DNA from: Chthoniobacterales bacterium
Lineage (GTDB): Bacteria > Verrucomicrobiota > Verrucomicrobiia > Chthoniobacterales > UBA10450
Assembly (NCBI GenBank): GCA_035274845.1
Contig: DATENU010000009.1
Span: 124,001 to 188,000 of the forward strand
Direction of reading: 5' to 3'
DNA length: 64,000 nucleotides
Part shown: positions 32,903 to 41,237 of the stretch, one piece after another
Layout of the letters: every line of letters starts with the position of its first letter
Numbering within the stretch: the stretch's first letter is position 1
Position numbers and translations under genes: made by a program
The notes under the pieces: model-generated
The model's database searches: none
The model's input: the letters and a program-made list of their open reading frames with translations, nothing else
Told to the model about the DNA's origin: nothing

Positions 32903-34026
32903 TGGAACGTCCACTGAGAATCGGGATCGTCTGTTTTCCGCTGATTGGCGGCAGCGGCATTCTCGCGACTGCCCTCGGAACGGAGCTCGCCGCGCGCGGT
33001 CACGAAGTCCATTTTTTCAGCCACGCCCGGCCAGTTCGGCTCGATCTTTCCCTGCCGCGGATTCATTTTCATCAGGTCGAAGTGGGACACGCCACGGTAT
33101 TTCCGTGCCCGGACTACACCCTGCCGCTCGCAGTCAAGATGGCGGAGATTGGACAGGCTGAGCGGCTCGATCTGTTTCACGTCCACTACGCAGTGCCCCA
33201 TGCCACGGCCGCTTTTCTTGCCACCGAAATGATCGGGGCCGGCGCCCCCAAAGTTGTCACCACCCTGCACGGGACGGACACGACCCTGCTCGGCCCCAAC
33301 CCTCATTACCGCGCTGCCATCGAGCATGCGCTCATCCACTCCGACGCAGTGACGACGGTTTCGGAAAGTTTGCGGGCGCAAACAGAAGAAATCTTTCGGT
33401 TGAACGACCGAATCGAGGTGATTCCAAATTTCTTCACACCAACTCCGCCGGCTCGGAGCCGCGCGGACGTTCGACGCGAATTGGGAATCAGCGATGAACA
33501 GTTTCTGGTCGTCCACATGTCGAACCTGCGGCCGACGAAGCGCATTGACCTGCTCCTCCGCGTGATCGCGGCGAGTTCGCACCGGGACCGGGTTCGCCTG
33601 CTCATCCTGGCCGGCGCGCCGTTCGCTCCCCATGCGCCATTGGTAGAGCAGCTTGGTCTGCGCGCGAATCTCATCGTGAAAGAAGACGCAGCAGTGGTGG
33701 AAGATTTCCTGCCGGCGGCCGACGCCGGGCTTTACACTTCCGAGAGCGAGAGCTTCGGGCTCAGCATTCTCGAGACCATGTTCTTCGGCAAACCGGTGGT
33801 CGCGTTTCGAATCGGCGGCATTCCCGAAGTCATCGGGGACGCGGGCTGCCTTCACGAATTCGGCGACGTTACCGCCATGGCGTCCTCACTCGATGCCCTC
33901 GTTGCCGAACCGAAGACGGCCAGGGAAATCGGCGAGCGCGGACGGAAACGAGCGGAAGAGCTTTTCACCGCCGATCGTGTGGCCCCGCAGTACGAGAACC
34001 TTTATCGAAGGGTGCTCGGTCGTTAG
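32902..34026 (+). CDS. bshA: N-acetyl-alpha-D-glucosaminyl L-malate synthase, BshA-type glycosyltransferase
   Basis: This 374-residue GT4 glycosyltransferase has the features of BshA: GIVCFPLIGGSGILATALGTEL at the N-terminus, DYTLPLAVKMAEI, and LDLFHVHYAVPHA. The segment VVTTLHGTDTTLLG and the nucleotide-sugar site SESESFGLSILETMFFGKPVVA (EX7E) are also present. BshA joins UDP-GlcNAc and L-malate in the first step of bacillithiol synthesis. It overlaps the upstream BshC-like gene. No cytoplasmic BshB deacetylase is beside it in this window. Confidence 0.85.
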   Translation: MERPLRIGIVCFPLIGGSGILATALGTELAARGHEVHFFSHARPVRLDLSLPRIHFHQVEVGHATVFPCPDYTLPLAVKMAEIGQAERLDLFHVHYAVPHATAAFLATEMIGAGAPKVVTTLHGTDTTLLGPNPHYRAAIEHALIHSDAVTTVSESLRAQTEEIFRLNDRIEVIPNFFTPTPPARSRADVRRELGISDEQFLVVHMSNLRPTKRIDLLLRVIAASSHRDRVRLLILAGAPFAPHAPLVEQLGLRANLIVKEDAAVVEDFLPAADAGLYTSESESFGLSILETMFFGKPVVAFRIGGIPEVIGDAGCLHEFGDVTAMASSLDALVAEPKTAREIGERGRKRAEELFTADRVAPQYENLYRRVLGR

Positions 34027-34059
34027 ATCCTCTGACGATCCCGTCGTAGCGCGATGGGC

Positions 34060-34087
34060 TTGACGGCGCCTGCTCTTCTTCGATAAA
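34060..34087 (+). promoter_or_regulatory. Candidate sigma-70-type promoter for the 34.1-38.8 kb cassette
   Basis: TTGACG (34060-34065) and GATAAA (34082-34087) are separated by 16 bases, 31 bases upstream of the ATG at 34119. This suggests the three-gene cassette has its own promoter rather than depending on read-through from bshA. Confidence 0.4.
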
Positions 34088-34118
34088 GCTGATCAGTTCG
34101 CTGGCAGCAACCCTGCAT

Positions 34119-36098
34119 ATGCCCCCCTTAAAGCATCTTCCTTCAGAACCGCCCCAGCCCACCCATCGTCTTTTGCGTGGCTACGCCTTTGATCCAAGTC
34201 TCGCGACGCAATTGGAAACGGCCCTGGTGAGTGAAATCACTTACAAGGTCCCGTGGGAGAATCTGACCCCGAGGCGAGACGCCGCGGAAATCGAACGGGA
34301 GACGGGGAAAAGGCGTGGGGGAAAAAAATCAAGGACGAGAGCGACATTACCTGGCCCAGGACCGCGTGGCGAGTATATCGAGGTGGTCGATTACGATCCC
34401 GCCAGCGGTTGCTTTTATGCGCCAGTAAATCTCGATCGCCCCGAGATTCTCGCCCAAAACGGTTTGCCTCCATCTGAAAGCGATCCCCAGTTCCATCAAC
34501 AAATGGTGTACGCGGTAGCCATGACAACGATCGATCGCTTTGAACGGGCTTTGGGTCGCAAGGCGTTTTGGGCTGGCCGTTGGGAAGATATTGCTGGAAC
34601 GCGCGGAAAAGCGTTCGTAAAACAACTTCGCATTTATCCGCACGCCCTGCGACAGGCCAACGCATATTATAGCCGCAAGAAAAGAGCTCTCCTCTTCGGC
34701 TACTTTCCAGCCACTTCTGATCGCACCTCAGGCCAGTTCCCAGGCGGCATTGTTTTTACCTGCCTCTCCCACGACGTCATCGCTCACGAGACCACTCACG
34801 CTCTTTTGGATGGCTTCCACGAACACTTTATGGATGCGACCAACGCCGACGTGCTGGCTTTCCACGAGGCCTTCGCCGATATCGTGGCGCTGTTTCAACA
34901 TTTCACGTTTCCCGAAGTGCTTCGCCATCAGATTGCGAAAACGCGCGGGAATCTTGGAAGCGAGAATCTTCTCGGGCAGATGGCTACTCAATTTGGACAT
35001 GCGCGAGGTATTCGAGGTGCGTTGCGCGACGCTATCGGGAAATACGATCCCAAGCTCCAAAAATGGGTCGAGCATAAGGCCGACCCCACCGAACTGGATC
35101 GCACCTGGGAGGTGCATGAACGTGGCGCCATTCTGGTGGCGGCGGTCTTCGATGCATTCCTGTCTATTTACAGATTTCGCACCCGCGATTTAGTCCGCTT
35201 GGCGAGCGGCGGCACCGGTGAGCTCGAAGGCGGAGAACTGCACCCGGACTTAGTCAATCGACTCGCCCAGGACGCAGCCAAATCTGCCGCCCATGTCCTC
35301 AACATTTGCATCCGAGCCCTCGATTATTGTCCGCCAGTCGACCTCACGTTTGGCGAATACCTGCGAGCCCTGATTACAGCCGACATGGATCTCATGCCGG
35401 AGGATCGACACAATTATCGCGTCGCCTTTGTCGAGGCTTTTCGACGCCGCGGGATTTATCCCGAAAACATCCGCGTTTTATCGGAGAGCAGCCTGCGATG
35501 GTCCCGCCCCGAAGAAGATCCAGATATCCCGACCGATCACATCACAGCCCAGCTTCGGCCATTGCTTGAGGATTTACGCGGTTTCGTTGATCGGCTCCGA
35601 CACAAGAAGGAGCGACAAGAAATCTGGCAAGAGCTGCAGACGATTCGCACTGATGTGCATTCTACGATTAACAGATATGTGGAGAAGGCCCGGGCCATGC
35701 AGAAACTGACGGGCCTGGCGCTCCACGGATACGCCCCGACGCGCGGCGTAAAGCTGAACCGCGAAGGAGCGCCGAGATTCGAGGTGCACGCCTTTCGCGA
35801 AGCTCGGCGCGAACGCGAGGATGGACGCATCCTGAACCAGGCGTTCATCACGATCCTCCAAAGTCAGCAAGTCGAATTTGAAGGCGAAAAAATGTCTTTC
35901 CGCTGCGGTTCGACCCTCGTCCTCGATTTGGATGAATCCTGCGTTTCGTACGTGATTCGCAAGGGGCTCAATGATACTCAACGAATGCGTCGCACTCGCG
36001 ACTTCCAGGAAAAGGATCACGCAGCGTCTCTCACCGAAACGTATTTCGGTCGGCAGGACGAACCATTCGCCGCCCTTCATGTTCACGGTGCCCGATGA
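34119..36098 (+). CDS. Gluzincin-like zinc metallopeptidase (cassette gene 1)
   Basis: This 659-residue protein has no signal peptide or TM helix. The zinc motif HETTH is at residues 223-227, and a second glutamate, Glu250 in FHEAFADIVALF, follows 23 residues later. This HExxH...E arrangement is that of gluzincins (M4/M36-like). The downstream part has ERGAILVAAVFDAFLSIY and ADMDLMPEDRHNYRVAFVEAFRRRGI, consistent with the C-terminal helical half of such peptidases. The first ~130 residues and the last ~180 residues are not recognised; the latter contain a basic, possibly coiled segment near 485-530. It is cytoplasmic by prediction, unlike most M4 enzymes. The stop overlaps the next gene (ATGA). 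Confidence 0.75.
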   Translation: MPPLKHLPSEPPQPTHRLLRGYAFDPSLATQLETALVSEITYKVPWENLTPRRDAAEIERETGKRRGGKKSRTRATLPGPGPRGEYIEVVDYDPASGCFYAPVNLDRPEILAQNGLPPSESDPQFHQQMVYAVAMTTIDRFERALGRKAFWAGRWEDIAGTRGKAFVKQLRIYPHALRQANAYYSRKKRALLFGYFPATSDRTSGQFPGGIVFTCLSHDVIAHETTHALLDGFHEHFMDATNADVLAFHEAFADIVALFQHFTFPEVLRHQIAKTRGNLGSENLLGQMATQFGHARGIRGALRDAIGKYDPKLQKWVEHKADPTELDRTWEVHERGAILVAAVFDAFLSIYRFRTRDLVRLASGGTGELEGGELHPDLVNRLAQDAAKSAAHVLNICIRALDYCPPVDLTFGEYLRALITADMDLMPEDRHNYRVAFVEAFRRRGIYPENIRVLSESSLRWSRPEEDPDIPTDHITAQLRPLLEDLRGFVDRLRHKKERQEIWQELQTIRTDVHSTINRYVEKARAMQKLTGLALHGYAPTRGVKLNREGAPRFEVHAFREARREREDGRILNQAFITILQSQQVEFEGEKMSFRCGSTLVLDLDESCVSYVIRKGLNDTQRMRRTRDFQEKDHAASLTETYFGRQDEPFAALHVHGAR

Positions 36099-37660
36099 GA
36101 AGCAAAAAAAAAGACAACCATCCCAGGGCGCGGCAAAAGGAGATAGCCGTGCGCAGGTTGAGGCAACTAGCGAAACCGCGCCCATCTGCTGATCCTGCGC
36201 AACAGCGCGCAGCGGACCTTTCGCCACCTCCTGCCGACTCCGGGGCCGAGAATACCGACTACCGCGTCCGGGTGCGGATGTATCGGCAGGGCCTGGGTGA
36301 TTGCTTTCTGCTGACCTTCCCGCGGAAAGAAGGATCGCCTTTCAACCTTCTCATCGATTGCGGTGCCTTGAACCGCGACAAGAACTTCATGAGGCAGGTG
36401 GTCGAGCACATAGAAAAAGCGGTAACGGTAAATGGAAAAAGTCGGCTCGATCTCGTGGTGGCGACGCACGAGCACAGGGACCACCTGTGTGGTTTCAACC
36501 AAGCCCGCCAGATTTTTAGCCGGATGGACATTGGCGGAGTCTGGATGGGCTGGACGGAGAATCTGACCGAGGAGGAAGCCAAAGCGCTCAAGAAAGCCAA
36601 GAAGACGGCAATTCAGAGATTGCAGGCGGCGCTCACCAGCTCATTCGCTGATCATGCAGGGTTCAACGGAGTGCGCAGCCTGCTGGCGTTCTCCGAAGAG
36701 GACGACACAACTGGAACCGGCCTAATTGCCGACGCTTTGGAGTACCTGAAACTGCGAGGGAAAGAAGCGGGAATCATGAAGTTCCTCGAACCGGGGGACG
36801 GACCGCTTGATCTCGCAGGAGTGGATGACGTTCGCGTATATGTATTGGGCCCGCCTCGCGATCCGACACTGTTGAAAACCAGCGGCGTTACTGAGGCCAT
36901 GAAAGGCGACGTGATTTATCACCTGGGCGTTGGTGGAGCGGAAGGATTCGACGCCTTGGAGAATGCGCTCCTCTCCGCCAATGTTGGCGCACGAAATCGT
37001 GCCGAGGACCGTTGCGACCCTTTTGGAGGGGAGCACCGAATCCCTCGAAAGCACAAGGCGTTTCGAAACATTAAATCCTACATTCAGGCGACTTATGATG
37101 TACCAGACGCAAACTGGCGAACGATCGACGAGGATTGGTTGGACGCGTTCGGCCAGTTGGCTCTCGACCTTGATAGCGATACTAACAACACGAGTTTGGT
37201 GCTTGCCTTTGAATTTGTAAAAAGCGGTCAGGTCCTGCTTTTTGTCGGCGATGCTCAAGTCGGAAACTGGCAATCGTGGGCGAACGTGTCATTCAAAATC
37301 CCGGGCCGGGACAAGGAATTGCCCGCTCACGACTTGGTAAAGCGCACTGTGTTCTACAAGGTCGGTCACCATTGCAGCCATAACGCCACGATGAAGTGCG
37401 GTGGTCTCGAATTGATGGAAAGCGAGGCATTGGTCGCCTTCATTCCCCTCGACAAAGAGACCGCTAAAAAGCAGGGACGAAAAGACGCCCAGGGTAATCC
37501 CAAAGGATGGGACATGCCCGCAAAACCGCTTTACCAGAACCTTCTCAGGAAAGCGGCAGGTCGAGTGGTCATCTCCGATGTTGCTGAAGCAGTTCCGGCC
37601 GAGGCTCTCGCTGCCGGAATCACTTTTGACAAAAACTACGTGGACTACATTTTGAAGTAG
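36095..37660 (+). CDS. Metallo-beta-lactamase-fold protein (cassette gene 2)
   Basis: This 521-residue protein has no export signal. After a basic, Pro-rich N-terminus of ~55 residues comes the start of an MBL fold (VRMYRQGLGDCFLLTF, LLIDCGA), with the metal motif THEHRDH (His125, His127, Asp129, His130). A later strand, YKVGHHCSHNA, probably supplies further ligands. The GLGDCFLL opening and the GHHCSHNA ending resemble ComEC/Rec2-type competence nuclease domains and other stand-alone MBL hydrolases. The insertion between them is long. Possible substrates are nucleic acid or a phosphodiester second messenger. It is coupled to the peptidase gene by ATGA; the phospholipase gene follows after 31 bases. 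Confidence 0.78.
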   Translation: MRSKKKDNHPRARQKEIAVRRLRQLAKPRPSADPAQQRAADLSPPPADSGAENTDYRVRVRMYRQGLGDCFLLTFPRKEGSPFNLLIDCGALNRDKNFMRQVVEHIEKAVTVNGKSRLDLVVATHEHRDHLCGFNQARQIFSRMDIGGVWMGWTENLTEEEAKALKKAKKTAIQRLQAALTSSFADHAGFNGVRSLLAFSEEDDTTGTGLIADALEYLKLRGKEAGIMKFLEPGDGPLDLAGVDDVRVYVLGPPRDPTLLKTSGVTEAMKGDVIYHLGVGGAEGFDALENALLSANVGARNRAEDRCDPFGGEHRIPRKHKAFRNIKSYIQATYDVPDANWRTIDEDWLDAFGQLALDLDSDTNNTSLVLAFEFVKSGQVLLFVGDAQVGNWQSWANVSFKIPGRDKELPAHDLVKRTVFYKVGHHCSHNATMKCGGLELMESEALVAFIPLDKETAKKQGRKDAQGNPKGWDMPAKPLYQNLLRKAAGRVVISDVAEAVPAEALAAGITFDKNYVDYILK

Positions 37661-37691
37661 TCGGCGTCCGCATTCACCCCAATGGAGCGAC

Positions 37692-38843
37692 ATGCCTGAA
37701 GAACTTCTCGAACCGGTCAGCGTCATTGATGTCAATACGGACACGACGCAGCCGCAAGAAGGAATTGCCTTATGTCTCTCCGGGGGCGGATATCGCGCCA
37801 TGCTTTTCCATCTCGGGACGTTGATCCGGCTGAATGAAATCGGACTACTGCCCAAGCTTAACCGTGTATCCAGCGTCTCCGGCGGTTCCGTTACCGCTGC
37901 CCAGCTCGGTTTGAAATGGCGGCAGTTGCAGTTTACGGGCGGTATTGCTCAAAATATTTCGCAGCTCGTGATCGATCCGATCAGGGCTTTTGGGGAGCGC
38001 ACGATTGATGCGAAGTCGATCCTCGGAGGGATATTTCTGCCGGGAACGGTTAGCGACAAGGTCACGAAGGCTTACCGGAGTTACCTCTACGGCGACGCGG
38101 ACCTGCAAGCACTCCCCGCGGATAACGAGGGTCCGCGTTTCGTCATCAATGCGACCAATGTTCAGACCGGAGCCTTGTGGCGTTTTTCGCGGCCTTACAT
38201 GGGGGACTACAAGACCGGCAGGGTGCTCGCGCCGAAGACCCCTGTCGCCCAAGCCGTGGCGGCTTCCTCCGCGTTTCCACCGGTGTTATCGCCCTTGCTT
38301 CTCAAGCTTCACCATGCCGATTTTGAGGCCGATCCAAAAGCAACTCTTCAGATGCCGCCCTACACCACAGAGGTCGTCCTGTCGGATGGCGGTGTCTACG
38401 ATAACCTCGGGTTAGAGACGGCTTGGAAGCGTTACAAGAGTGTCCTGGTTAGTGACGGTGGCGGCAAGATGCCCCCCCAGCAAGACCCGAAGAGCGATTG
38501 GGCGCGGCACGGCTTACGTATTAACGACATTATCGACAACCAGGTGAGAAGCTTGAGAAAGCGCCAGACAATTGAAGCGTTTAAACGCGGAACAGATCAT
38601 AACGGAACCTATTGGGGGATTCGCAGTCACGTTAAGGATTATTCTGCACCGATTCCTTTGAGCTGCCCCGAACAAAGAACGACAGAACTGGCCGAAACCC
38701 CGACCCGTCTAAAAGGGCTTTCGCTCGCGTACCAAAACAGGCTGATCAATTGGGGCTATGCGATCTGTGCCGCCGCTACTGAAACGTATTTCCCCGGCTC
38801 CGTGAGAACCGAAATCAAATTCCCCTATCCGGGCGGCGTTTAG
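37692..38843 (+). CDS. Patatin-like phospholipase (cassette gene 3)
   Basis: This 383-residue protein has the patatin catalytic pattern. An oxyanion loop LSGGGYRA is at residues 30-36, and the nucleophile Ser63 lies in SVSGGS, where a serine replaces the first glycine of GxSxG as in some cPLA2-like members. The catalytic Asp232 is in SDGGVYDNLGLE. A conserved basic segment (GRVLAPKTPVAQAVAASSAFPP) sits between them. It has no signal peptide. Patatin-type lipases serve as membrane-damaging effectors in several bacterial defence systems (for example CapV of CBASS), and the linkage to a protease and an MBL protein fits such a role. It ends 19 bases before the convergent sirtuin gene. Confidence 0.82.
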   Translation: MPEELLEPVSVIDVNTDTTQPQEGIALCLSGGGYRAMLFHLGTLIRLNEIGLLPKLNRVSSVSGGSVTAAQLGLKWRQLQFTGGIAQNISQLVIDPIRAFGERTIDAKSILGGIFLPGTVSDKVTKAYRSYLYGDADLQALPADNEGPRFVINATNVQTGALWRFSRPYMGDYKTGRVLAPKTPVAQAVAASSAFPPVLSPLLLKLHHADFEADPKATLQMPPYTTEVVLSDGGVYDNLGLETAWKRYKSVLVSDGGGKMPPQQDPKSDWARHGLRINDIIDNQVRSLRKRQTIEAFKRGTDHNGTYWGIRSHVKDYSAPIPLSCPEQRTTELAETPTRLKGLSLAYQNRLINWGYAICAAATETYFPGSVRTEIKFPYPGGV

Positions 38844-38862
38844 CGCAAGGCGGCGATCCCCG

Positions 38863-39684
38863 TCACGCCAGAGCGGCCGCGACCGCGGCCGGAAATATTT
38901 CGGCCACATCGCCCTCGATCCGTAACGAGACCGCTGGATCCGCGTCGTGGTCCGTCGGCCCGCGATTGATGACAACGTAAGGTGCGCCGCGTTGCGCAGC
39001 GAAAAGCGGGAATGAAGCCGCCGGATAAACCGAGAGAGTCGAACCGAGCGCGACAACCAGGTCTGCGTTGACCGCGGCTTTCTCAGCGCGCCGGAGCACT
39101 TCCGGATCGAGGCTTTGTCCGAAACTTATCGTTGCCGGTTTTAGAAACCCGCCGCATTCGCAGAGTGGGGGCTGGCGATGTGCCCGAAAGAATTCGAAAT
39201 GCGCCCCGGGATCATTGCGGCGCCGGCAGGTTTGGCATTCGACGAGCAGGTTCGTGCCGTGGAGTTCGACCAATCGATCCGCGCCTGTCCCGGCGCGCGC
39301 GTGCAGACCGTCGATGTTCTGCGTCACCACCGCCAACACTTTGCCCGCTCTCTCCAGGGCGACGATAGCCCGATGCACGGCATTCGGTTCCGCGGTCCGA
39401 TAGCCATCCCATCCTTCGAGTTTGAAGTCCCAGTGCTCGATCCGCGCCGCTTCCGAACGCATGAAATCGTCGTAATAAACCGGCTGCCGCCGCGTCCAGA
39501 CGCCTTGCGGTCCGCGAAAGTCGGGAATCCCGCTCCCGGTGGAAATTCCGGCGCCCGTAAAGAGCAATGCTTTCCGCGAAGCCCGCAGATATTCAGCGAG
39601 ACGATCTGTGGAGTTGTTTAGCGACGAAGGAATATCAGCGAAGACTGTCGATGAGCGCCTTGCTGTTCGCGATGGCGGTTTCAT
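38863..39684 (-). CDS. Sir2-family NAD-dependent protein deacylase
   Basis: This 273-residue protein shows the canonical class III deacetylase motifs: GAGISTGSGIPDFRG, TQNIDGLH, and the catalytic His in ELHGT. It also has four zinc cysteines (CQTC ... CECGG), KPATISFGQSL and GSTLSVYPA. It removes acyl groups from lysines using NAD+. The ATG at 39684 overlaps the upstream DUF2911 gene by 50 bases; a shorter start is possible but no better codon is evident. It is the last gene of the nuoABCDI-DUF2911 strand run. It is a stand-alone sirtuin without SLOG or TIR modules, so it is not Thoeris-like. Confidence 0.9.
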   Translation of the reverse strand: MKPPSRTARRSSTVFADIPSSLNNSTDRLAEYLRASRKALLFTGAGISTGSGIPDFRGPQGVWTRRQPVYYDDFMRSEAARIEHWDFKLEGWDGYRTAEPNAVHRAIVALERAGKVLAVVTQNIDGLHARAGTGADRLVELHGTNLLVECQTCRRRNDPGAHFEFFRAHRQPPLCECGGFLKPATISFGQSLDPEVLRRAEKAAVNADLVVALGSTLSVYPAASFPLFAAQRGAPYVVINRGPTDHDADPAVSLRIEGDVAEIFPAAVAAALA

Positions 39685-40513
39685 CGGGATTCGGGCTCGC
39701 CTTGAGAAGCTCGATCGATTTTTCCGCCGCGGCGACCGCTTCTTTCTTGTTCCCCATCTTGGCCAGGATCTGCGCTTTTTTGAACTGCATGAAATACGCC
39801 TTCGGATTCTTTTCGATCGCCTGGTCGACCCATTTCAGCGCTTGCGGCAGGTCCTTGTTTTGGTCGAGGTAAAAACTGGCGGCGCTGTAATAGAAGCCGG
39901 CCTCCTGGTCCTTGCCGCTCTTCGCCGCGGCATCGATTCCTTGCATCACCTTTTCGACATCGTTCGTCGTTATCTTTACTGGCACGCGCGTCTTGTCCCA
40001 TTCGAGATAGAAAGTCGCGGAATTAGCCCGCAAATCTTCGAAGCCGATGGTGAAGGTCTCGGCCGGCATCGCAATCATCGCCGGCTTGGCGGTCGCGCGC
40101 GCGACGTCGTTCTCCTGCTTGTATTCGGTCGCGGCGGATTTGAGATCCTTCGACAGAACGACCGTCCACTCGCTCTGACCGGGAATGCTGAGAAGAGCGT
40201 ACTCGCCGGCCGGAACCTCCTTGTCTCCAAACTTAACATTCCCACTGAATTTGATCCGAGTCGGCAAGTTGGCGCCCGTGCGCCAGACTTTCCCGAACGG
40301 CACCAATCCGCCAAAGATGACCCGATCGTTCTTGTTGGGTCGCGAGTAGTCCACTTCGATGTCGGTCAGCCCGACGCGTTGCTTGATGACGGCATGCTGG
40401 CTGGCCTGAGGGAATTCCACTTTTTCATCAGCGGCAAAGGACGAGGTGGAAAAGAGCGCGGTAGCTGAAATCCCCGCGATCACAATGGTTCGAATGGCTT
40501 TTGTAGTGAGCAT
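39635..40513 (-). CDS. Secreted DUF2911 protein with TPR-like C-terminus (paralogue)
   Basis: This 292-residue protein has a signal peptide (MLTTKAIRTIVIAGISATAL). Its DUF2911 domain (KQRVGLTDIEVDYSRP, GLVPFGKVWRTGAN, AGEYALLSIPG) closely parallels the protein at 26577-27638. The C-terminal ~110 residues form TPR-like helices (ALKWVDQAIEKNPKAYFMQF, KKAEILAKMGNKKEA-like). It follows nuoI after 47 bases on the same strand and could be co-transcribed with complex I genes. The function is unknown. Confidence 0.8.
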   Translation of the reverse strand: MLTTKAIRTIVIAGISATALFSTSSFAADEKVEFPQASQHAVIKQRVGLTDIEVDYSRPNKNDRVIFGGLVPFGKVWRTGANLPTRIKFSGNVKFGDKEVPAGEYALLSIPGQSEWTVVLSKDLKSAATEYKQENDVARATAKPAMIAMPAETFTIGFEDLRANSATFYLEWDKTRVPVKITTNDVEKVMQGIDAAAKSGKDQEAGFYYSAASFYLDQNKDLPQALKWVDQAIEKNPKAYFMQFKKAQILAKMGNKKEAVAAAEKSIELLKASPNPDETAIANSKALIDSLR

Positions 40514-40560
40514 TTTTGGTGTTCTCCGTTGAGTTTGATTTTCGCCGTTCGCAACGGCGT

Positions 40561-41235
40561 CTAGGTCTTTGGTTCTGTTGCCGGCCCGGGAGTGGTTGGC
40601 GTTGCCGGAGGCGCAGCTGTCGCTGGTGCGGGTGATGGAGCAGTCGGTTCTGCCGTCTTCGCGGCTGCCGCTTTGGCTGCGGCCGCCGCGGCTGCGGCTT
40701 TCTTTTTTGCTTCCGCTTCGGCCGCCGCTTTGGCCAGGGCCGCATCCACCTCGGACGCTTCTATCGGATGGATGTTGTGATAATACTCGTTCGATTTTGC
40801 CAGCTCGCTTTTGCGCATCAACAGCGCGTCGAACCGCTCCCGGCGGCTCAATTCATAAACCTTGTCCATCTTGATCGCCTCGAACGGACAAACCTCCACG
40901 CAGATCTGGCAACTCATGCAGACTGAGATGTCGATGTCGAACGTCGCCGGATAAAACTGCGGTTTGCCCATGTAATCGGGCTTCTTGTCGTCGCTCTTGA
41001 CGATGTAAATGCACTGCGGCGGACATTCCTTTTCGCAAATCTTGCAGGCCACGCAGCGCAGCCCCGCTTCCGGCTCCTTGTCGTAAACCAGGAACGGGAA
41101 GTTCCGGTAGTTTTCCGGCAACGGGCTGCGCTCCTCCGGATATTGCACCGTGATGAGCCGCTCCTTGTCGAAGTAACTCCCGACGAAATTCTTCGCCGTG
41201 ACCGCCATGCCTTTGAGAACGCCGGTGCCGATCAT
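40561..41235 (-). CDS. nuoI: NADH-quinone oxidoreductase subunit I with Ala/Pro-rich tail
   Basis: This is a 224-residue ferredoxin-type subunit. Two [4Fe-4S] motifs are intact: CVACKICEKECPPQC and CMSCQICVEVCPFEA. They carry electrons from the peripheral arm toward N2. The ATG at 41235 was chosen because it lies just after the nuoD stop and gives the usual N-terminus (GTGVLKGMAVTAKNF). Beyond the conserved EYYHNIHP region there is a ~70-residue tail rich in Ala and Lys, then Pro/Thr/Ala, which normal NuoI lacks. It is the last complex I gene of the minus-strand operon. Confidence 0.93.
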   Translation of the reverse strand: MIGTGVLKGMAVTAKNFVGSYFDKERLITVQYPEERSPLPENYRNFPFLVYDKEPEAGLRCVACKICEKECPPQCIYIVKSDDKKPDYMGKPQFYPATFDIDISVCMSCQICVEVCPFEAIKMDKVYELSRRERFDALLMRKSELAKSNEYYHNIHPIEASEVDAALAKAAAEAEAKKKAAAAAAAAKAAAAKTAEPTAPSPAPATAAPPATPTTPGPATEPKT

Positions 41236-41237
41236 GA

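Noticed and set aside
38863-39684. Sirtuin as part of a Thoeris- or DSR-like defence system next to the patatin cassette
   Set aside because: It is a compact canonical deacylase with zinc cysteines and no SLOG, TIR or other extra domain. It is convergent to the cassette and in line with the DUF2911/nuo strand.
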